Shown piece after piece: positions 60,243 to 64,000 of a stretch of DNA of 64,000 bases. Both the position numbers and the translations under genes were made by a program. The DNA is from Aliikangiella sp. G2MR2-5 (GTDB lineage: Bacteria > Pseudomonadota > Gammaproteobacteria > Enterobacterales > Kangiellaceae), in NCBI RefSeq assembly GCF_015687155.1, contig NZ_JADPQF010000005.1, positions 248,001 to 312,000 on the forward strand, read 5' to 3'. The notes beneath the pieces were generated by a model. It was given only the letters and a program-made list of their open reading frames with translations. It made no database searches and was not told where the DNA came from. Position 1 is the first letter of the stretch. The number at the start of each line of letters is the position of its first letter.

Positions 60243-62523
60243 TTTTTCTCTCCTTTTCAAAAGTTAATAGCAGTGCAGGGAGTAATAAGAAATCGACAAT
60301 CAGGGCGATGGTAATCGTTAAAGCCGTCATAATGCCCATGTCGGAGTTAAGGCTGAAGCTGGAAAAGGTCATCACACTAAACCCGGCACCTAGTACCAAA
60401 GTTGTGGTTACCAGAGCTTTACCGACATTATTAAAGGCGTACACAATCGCATCTTCTGGAGAAAGTCCTTTTTCTTTTCGAGCTCGAAGGTACTTACTTA
60501 AAAAGTGCACGGTATCGTCTACCACTATTCCAAGCGTCATACCTGCGACCATAGCCAGAGACATACCTATCTGGCCAACAAAAATTCCCCAGACGCCAAA
60601 TGCAATAACTGCGGGGACCAGATTGGGAACAAGTGAAATAGCACCCATTCGATAAGAACGCAGGGCAAACATCAGGATCCCGGAAATAAGAACTAACGCG
60701 ATAGCCGTTCCGCCCAGCATGCTGACTATGTTTCTCTCGCCGATATGGGCGAACATAAGTGAAGGACTGGCGGCTTCAAATTCATAGCCCTCACCATTCA
60801 GTACCAGCCAGGCGCCCAGTCGGTTTTCCAAATCAATCGTTTCTTTAGTTGATAAATTTTTCGCTGTCACAATAACGCGGGTCGAAGATTTTTTAACATT
60901 GATCTGGTTGTTCAGATCCAGTCCGTAAGGCAACGACATTTCGTATAGCAACAGATATTGTGCAGCAAGCTCACGGTCCTGCGGCAGTTTGTAATACTCA
61001 TTGTTGTCACCATGCATGTTCCTATTCAGACGTGACATGGTATCGGTGAAAGTATTTACATGAATGACTTCATCCTGTTGCTCAGCATAGTCGGCAAAAG
61101 CTTCAACCATTTTCAGGAATTTTGGAGCGGAAACGCCGCCTTCTTCACCGGTTTTCATCGAGAATTCCAGAGTGTAAAGTCCGGTCAGATTTTCCAGAAC
61201 AAAGTCGGTATCGGTTCTAAATTGAACGGATTTATCGAAGTACTGTACCCACTCGTCATTCAATTCGTTACGCGGTAAAAATGCGACAGCAATTAAAGTT
61301 GCCAGACTCATTCCCCACAATAGATTTTTGCGGTTTGAAATAACAAAGTTGGCCAAACGGTTCATGCCATCGTTTTGGTCTTGTGCAACAGTTTTAACTT
61401 TTAAAGGTAAAGCGAGAACCAGTGCTGGCAACAGGGTTACCGAGAAAACAAAAGCTGCGGCCACACCCATGGCGACGATATTGCCCAGATCGTGGAAGGG
61501 AGGTACTTCGCTAAAGTTCATAGTAAGGAAACCAATAACAGTCGTGATACTGGTCAAAAACACCGGCTGGAAATTTACCCGCAAGCTCTCTTCCATCGCT
61601 CTTAATTTGTCAGAGCCCTGGCGCATATTTTGCAAAAAGGTCACCAGAATATGTACCGCATCGGCAACGGCCATGGTCATGATGATGGTTGGTGCCGAAC
61701 TGGAAGGTGGAGTGAGTTTAATGCCAAGCCAGCCGGTTAGTCCCATCGCTGTAACGATAGAAGCAATGATCATCACCAGTGTTGAAAAAGTGGCGTTAAA
61801 GCTGCGTAGCAAGAATCCAAGCACCAGCAAAACGACCAGGAACATAATCGGAACTATAGTAGCCATATCGTTTTGTGAAGAAACCTGGAAGGCTTCGTTC
61901 AGCATAACAAAGCCGGTCATATAGACTTCAATGTCAGGATATTTCTGCTGCAGTTGCTGTTTTAAGTCGGCTGAAAAAGTGGCCACCTGATTGTTTTCAT
62001 CCATCGCTTTTCCGGGCAACTTCACGGTGACATTGACTGCGCCAACATGACCGGAAGCAGATACCAGACGATGAACGAGTAAAGGCTCATTGAGCGCGAT
62101 CTGCTTGATGTAATTCAGGTTTTCATTGGTAAGCTCAATCTCTTCGCCCGCCAAATCATAAACCAGAAGATCGTCTTCTTCGGCGACCGTGTGCTGATAA
62201 TTGCTGATGGAATCAACCCGGGTTGAGTAGGGCGTTTGCCAGGCTTCATCGGTAAGCCATTGAATGGCTTCGATGGTTTGCTTGTTAAAGATGTCTTTTT
62301 GCTTGGGTTTTAAAACAAAAAGTACGTTATCTGATTTTTCGTAGGTATTTTGCAGGCTCTCGTATGCTTCCAGCTGTTCATTACCTTCGTCAAAAAAGAC
62401 GCGATAATCCGTGGTAAATCCCAGTTTTGAGCCGCCATATCCTGCGGCACCGATAGCTCCTATTGCGAGCACTAAAAGAAGCCAGCGAAAGCGAATGACC
62501 AGGTTCGCTAATATTGCAGACAT
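60199..62523 (-). CDS. RND/MMPL-superfamily exporter
   Basis: 774 residues with two halves of MMPL type: an N-terminal helix, a periplasmic domain (about 35-205), helices around 220-395, a second helix near 405, a second periplasmic domain (about 425-620), and helices 630-765. The landmark MTMAVADAVHILVTFLQNMRQGSDKLRAMEESLRVN and GMTLGIVVDDTVHFLSKYLRARKEKG hold the proton-relay Asp residues. It exports hydrophobic compounds (lipids, hopanoids or similar); partner LolA-like gene follows. The GC-richer third-position usage compared with upstream genes may suggest recent acquisition, but I did not compute it. Confidence 0.92.
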   Translation of the reverse strand: MSAILANLVIRFRWLLLVLAIGAIGAAGYGGSKLGFTTDYRVFFDEGNEQLEAYESLQNTYEKSDNVLFVLKPKQKDIFNKQTIEAIQWLTDEAWQTPYSTRVDSISNYQHTVAEEDDLLVYDLAGEEIELTNENLNYIKQIALNEPLLVHRLVSASGHVGAVNVTVKLPGKAMDENNQVATFSADLKQQLQQKYPDIEVYMTGFVMLNEAFQVSSQNDMATIVPIMFLVVLLVLGFLLRSFNATFSTLVMIIASIVTAMGLTGWLGIKLTPPSSSAPTIIMTMAVADAVHILVTFLQNMRQGSDKLRAMEESLRVNFQPVFLTSITTVIGFLTMNFSEVPPFHDLGNIVAMGVAAAFVFSVTLLPALVLALPLKVKTVAQDQNDGMNRLANFVISNRKNLLWGMSLATLIAVAFLPRNELNDEWVQYFDKSVQFRTDTDFVLENLTGLYTLEFSMKTGEEGGVSAPKFLKMVEAFADYAEQQDEVIHVNTFTDTMSRLNRNMHGDNNEYYKLPQDRELAAQYLLLYEMSLPYGLDLNNQINVKKSSTRVIVTAKNLSTKETIDLENRLGAWLVLNGEGYEFEAASPSLMFAHIGERNIVSMLGGTAIALVLISGILMFALRSYRMGAISLVPNLVPAVIAFGVWGIFVGQIGMSLAMVAGMTLGIVVDDTVHFLSKYLRARKEKGLSPEDAIVYAFNNVGKALVTTTLVLGAGFSVMTFSSFSLNSDMGIMTALTITIALIVDFLLLPALLLTFEKERKNVQAPVELTSGSAS

Positions 62524-62555
62524 GAGTTTTTCCTCTTGGTATTAGTTTTAGAAAC

Positions 62556-62569
62556 TACCAATGCTGGTA
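62556..62569 (-). promoter_or_regulatory. Secondary palindrome in the RND leader
   Basis: TACCA-ATGC-TGGTA, 33-46 bp upstream of the RND start. It resembles a half-strength version of the TACCA/TGGTA motif in the main operator at 62625. Confidence 0.35.
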
Positions 62570-62624
62570 ATCCCTTTTTTGTTAAATACTTTAGTTAGGC
62601 GCTGATCGTTTAATCAATAAACCG

Positions 62625-62659
62625 ACCAGTTGGTATGAATATACATACCAACTGGTATG
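62625..62659. promoter_or_regulatory. TetR-type operator upstream of the RND operon
   Basis: Perfect 13-bp arms ACCAGTTGGTATG (62625-62637) and CATACCAACTGGT (62644-62656) around a 6-bp centre; within it, CATACC-AACT-GGTATG (62644-62659) is itself a 16-bp palindrome. TetR dimers bind such sites, often two per palindrome. It lies about 100 bp before the RND start and presumably responds to the TetR protein encoded at the end of the same gene run. Confidence 0.75.
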
Positions 62660-62885
62660 TATGCAAGTTCAAATTTTGATCTAAAGTGATAAAAGGGCCG
62701 ATTAGACGAGTAAAAATTAATATATCTATTTGATATTTATGAATAAATTTTCATTGAGATTATTTTGTTATCGATATAGAGAATTTTAAGTCAAGAGTAA
62801 AATATAGAGCTGGAAAGCGGAAAAACATCCCCTATCAACTGATATGATGATTAGTTCGAGTAGTTAATAATCGACAGTAATCCTG

Positions 62886-62915
62886 TAGCCTTGATGAGGC
62901 TTGCTGAATCAAGGA
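62886..62915 (+). repeat. Hairpin repeat copy A
   Basis: TAGCCTTGATG at its start and AATCAAGGA at its end, giving a CCTTGAT / ATCAAGG stem. It matches copies at 63371-63400 (same strand) and 63560-63590 (inverted). Confidence 0.8.
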
Positions 62916-62959
62916 ATTTGTACAAAATCACTCATTCACTAACCAGGGAGGGTGTTGAA

Positions 62960-63340
62960 ATGACGTATTTCAAGAATCTGAGTCAGATCGTCGAGCAGCT
63001 GGAAGCCGATGAATCGACCAAAAATGACCCAATAAAAAGAGCTTTTGTTTTCGACGGGAAACACATAACCGCCAATATTGGTATAGTTCGAGACAGTGGG
63101 AATGCTCTTCATACGCAGAAATACCATGATGAGCTACTCGTAATCATCGAAGGTAATGTGGAGTTTAGAGTCGGTGATGAAATCAAGAAAGTGAGTCAGG
63201 GAGATCTGGTCTTCATTCCAAAAAATACACTTCATGGTCCAATTTTAGAAGAAGGACAAAGTTTCGCCGCGCTTTCCGTTTTTGCGCCATATTTTGACCG
63301 AGCCAAGGATAATATTACCTGGGATAAGGATTTGAATTAG
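62960..63340 (+). CDS. Cupin-domain protein
   Basis: 126 residues from ATG 62960, which has GGGAGGGTG at ideal spacing; the frame opens upstream at 62891. Single-domain cupin beta-barrel with a complete metal-binding set: H51, H56 and E58 in LHTQKYHDELLVII, and H92 in IPKNTLHGP. It may bind Fe or Zn and act as an isomerase, dioxygenase or sensor, but the substrate is unknown. Short hairpin repeats flank the gene on both sides. Confidence 0.9.
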   Translation: MTYFKNLSQIVEQLEADESTKNDPIKRAFVFDGKHITANIGIVRDSGNALHTQKYHDELLVIIEGNVEFRVGDEIKKVSQGDLVFIPKNTLHGPILEEGQSFAALSVFAPYFDRAKDNITWDKDLN

Positions 63341-63370
63341 TTTCAGTGGTAGCCTGAATATCCTGGAATA

Positions 63371-63400
63371 TAGCCTTGATGGAGCTCGCGGAATCAAGGA
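63371..63400 (+). repeat. Hairpin repeat copy B
   Basis: TAGCCTTGATG then GAATCAAGGA, same orientation as copy A; the first 11 and last 9 bases agree fully with copy A and similarity continues a little downstream (TGTA-CAAA). Confidence 0.85.
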
Positions 63401-63433
63401 GCATGTATACAAATTGACCGACTTAATTATGGT

Positions 63434-63460
63434 CGCGCATCGCCGAAGCAAGCGATGCTC
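63434..63460. other. Dyad between repeat copies B and C
   Basis: GCATCGC followed by GCGATGC, separated by eight bases, forms a 7-bp stem. It lies midway between the two inverted repeat copies. Confidence 0.5.
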
Positions 63461-63559
63461 TTTGATTATAAACGTCAGAATATCAAGCCCGAAAACAGGG
63501 AAGCAAGTAGAGTTATATTGAGTGGAATTTGGAGAAGTTGTACCATTGTTAATAAGTTT

Positions 63560-63590
63560 TCCCTTGATTACGCAAGCTTCATCAAGGCTA
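63560..63590 (-). repeat. Hairpin repeat copy C (inverted)
   Basis: Reverse complement starts TAGCCTTGATGAAGCTTGC and ends AATCAAGGGA; 31 nt, one base longer than copies A and B. With copy B it forms inverted ends around about 160 bp. Confidence 0.8.
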
Positions 63591-63768
63591 CTTTTCTGCG
63601 ATGCAGAGGCTTGTGTTAATCTACGCAATAAATAATATAAGTATCTAGCCAGGAAGTTTAAATGGAATTACAAATAGAGGGGGGACAGTCAAAATTATCC
63701 AGAGCGGGCAATATGGGATGATAAATTTAAACGATGCGAAGTTTCGGATAGGGTAAGAGGTTCAGGTA

Positions 63769-64000
63769 TTGAGCGTTAATGTAGTACCAATAGTTGTTTA
63801 TTCCGGTATGATGGGCGTAACCATTTTTGCCCTTTTGGACGCAACGTTTAAACCAAGACAAAGACAGACAACTTTTCTGATCGGACTGCTTGTATTGTTA
63901 TTGATTCACATCCTGGGGGAACTTTATATTTATACTGGTGCATATCAGTATATGCCCGCATTAGCTGGCGTACAATTGCCAATCAGGGTGTTACTTGGAC
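63769..64000 (+). CDS. N-terminal part of a membrane protein, probably AraC-type regulator with membrane sensor (cut by window edge)
   Basis: Open frame from TTG 63769 (AAGAGG eight bases upstream, in-frame stop just before) to the window end, 77 residues. It encodes two hydrophobic helices (VPIVVYSGMMGVTIFALLD; TTFLIGLLVLLLIHILG) and then YTGAYQYMPALAGVQLPIRVLLG. The segment ending in PALAG-x-x-LPIRVLLG resembles the start of membrane-bound AraC-family regulators, whose DNA-binding part would be beyond the edge. Low-moderate confidence on family; good confidence that it is coding. Confidence 0.55.
   Translation, partial: MSVNVVPIVVYSGMMGVTIFALLDATFKPRQRQTTFLIGLLVLLLIHILGELYIYTGAYQYMPALAGVQLPIRVLLG

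Larger units (their letters stand above)
62524..62959. other. Control region of the RND operon and cupin gene
   Basis: 436 bases between divergent genes. It holds a perfect inverted repeat likely to be the TetR operator, a shorter palindrome near the RND start, and the first copy of a 30-bp hairpin repeat, each listed separately. The central part is plain AT-rich DNA. Confidence 0.5.
63341..63768. other. Intergenic stretch with hairpin repeats
   Basis: 428 bases. It contains two copies of the 30-bp repeat in opposite orientation (63371-63400 and 63560-63590) and a separate dyad GCATCGC / GCGATGC near 63440. A minus-strand frame reaching from 63628 into the cupin gene is unsupported. Confidence 0.55.

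Noticed and set aside
61328-61924. 198-codon plus-strand frame opposite the RND gene
   Set aside because: Mirror of a highly conserved exporter frame; composition (Thr/Ser/Lys/Ile) is that of an antisense shadow.
63245-63628. 127-codon minus-strand frame overlapping the cupin gene
   Set aside because: It overlaps a well-supported cupin gene and a repeat copy, has no domain pattern or ribosome site.
1-64000. CRISPR arrays, tRNA/rRNA genes, insertion sequences, prophage
   Set aside because: I looked for regularly spaced repeats, GTTCGA-type T-loops, transposase or integrase frames and phage structural genes, and found none that hold up.

Overview
The window looks like a low-GC, AT-rich chromosome segment of an aerobic, probably marine, gammaproteobacterium. 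The thrABC operon, spermidine-from-agmatine genes, NhaA, two TonB-dependent receptors, HrpB, EVE protein, many c-type cytochromes and two GGDEF proteins all fit. A Kangiella/Aliikangiella-like genome is my best guess, but I cannot test it. I see no rRNA, tRNA, insertion sequence, prophage or CRISPR array; it reads as ordinary chromosome with several accessory clusters.

Layout. 1-0.85 kb: a permease cut by the left edge (ArsP-like CSC motif), divergent from an ArsR-type repressor, with two operator-like dyads between them. 1.2-6.7 kb: a complete arginine-to-spermidine set in one direction: AdoMet decarboxylase, spermidine synthase, arginine decarboxylase, agmatine deiminase, N-carbamoylputrescine amidase. 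7.0-12.3 kb: a degenerate membrane-anchored DnaQ-fold protein, HrpB helicase and a processive glycosyltransferase. 12.5-20.5 kb: two large di-heme MauG/RoxA-like cytochromes, a membrane patatin-like lipase and a 7TMR-DISM diguanylate cyclase, all co-directional. 20.6-32.3 kb, mostly minus strand: TonB receptor, SRPBCC protein, TIGR01777 epimerase, coiled-coil protein, unknown membrane protein, a two-gene ABC transporter, a TPR-GGDEF protein and NhaA.

32.6-37.8 kb: thrA-thrB-thrC on the minus strand, preceded by a long Thr-rich leader peptide, an intrinsic terminator and a visible antiterminator pairing, so threonine attenuation can be read directly from the sequence. 38.3-43.3 kb: EVE protein, EamA transporter, TetR regulator, TonB receptor. 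43.4-48.3 kb: a molybdenum hydroxylase cluster on the minus strand (SufU/IscU-like scaffold, XdhC, MocA-like cytidylyltransferase, [2Fe-2S] subunit, Tat-exported Mo subunit). 48.7-52.1 kb: methyltransferase, glycosyltransferase and a hybrid histidine kinase. 52.4-55.8 kb: an operon of di-heme c4-like cytochrome, MauG/CCP-like protein and a parallel beta-helix protein fused to a cytochrome c domain; divergent from it lie a SnoaL-like protein and a TlpA-like thioredoxin. 58.6-62.5 kb: RND/MMPL exporter, LolA-like partner and TetR repressor, with a perfect 13-bp inverted repeat upstream. 63.0 kb to the end: cupin, a cluster of short hairpin repeats and the start of a membrane protein cut by the right edge.

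The most unusual signals are: (1) an intergenic element near 58.3-58.5 kb with three separate hairpins whose stems differ but whose loops are all AGGA, one of them nearly identical to the CsrA-binding consensus; (2) the cytochrome-lipase-GGDEF cluster; (3) the c4/MauG/beta-helix-cytochrome operon; (4) the threonine attenuator with its unusually long leader; (5) three copies of a roughly 30-bp hairpin repeat around the cupin gene.
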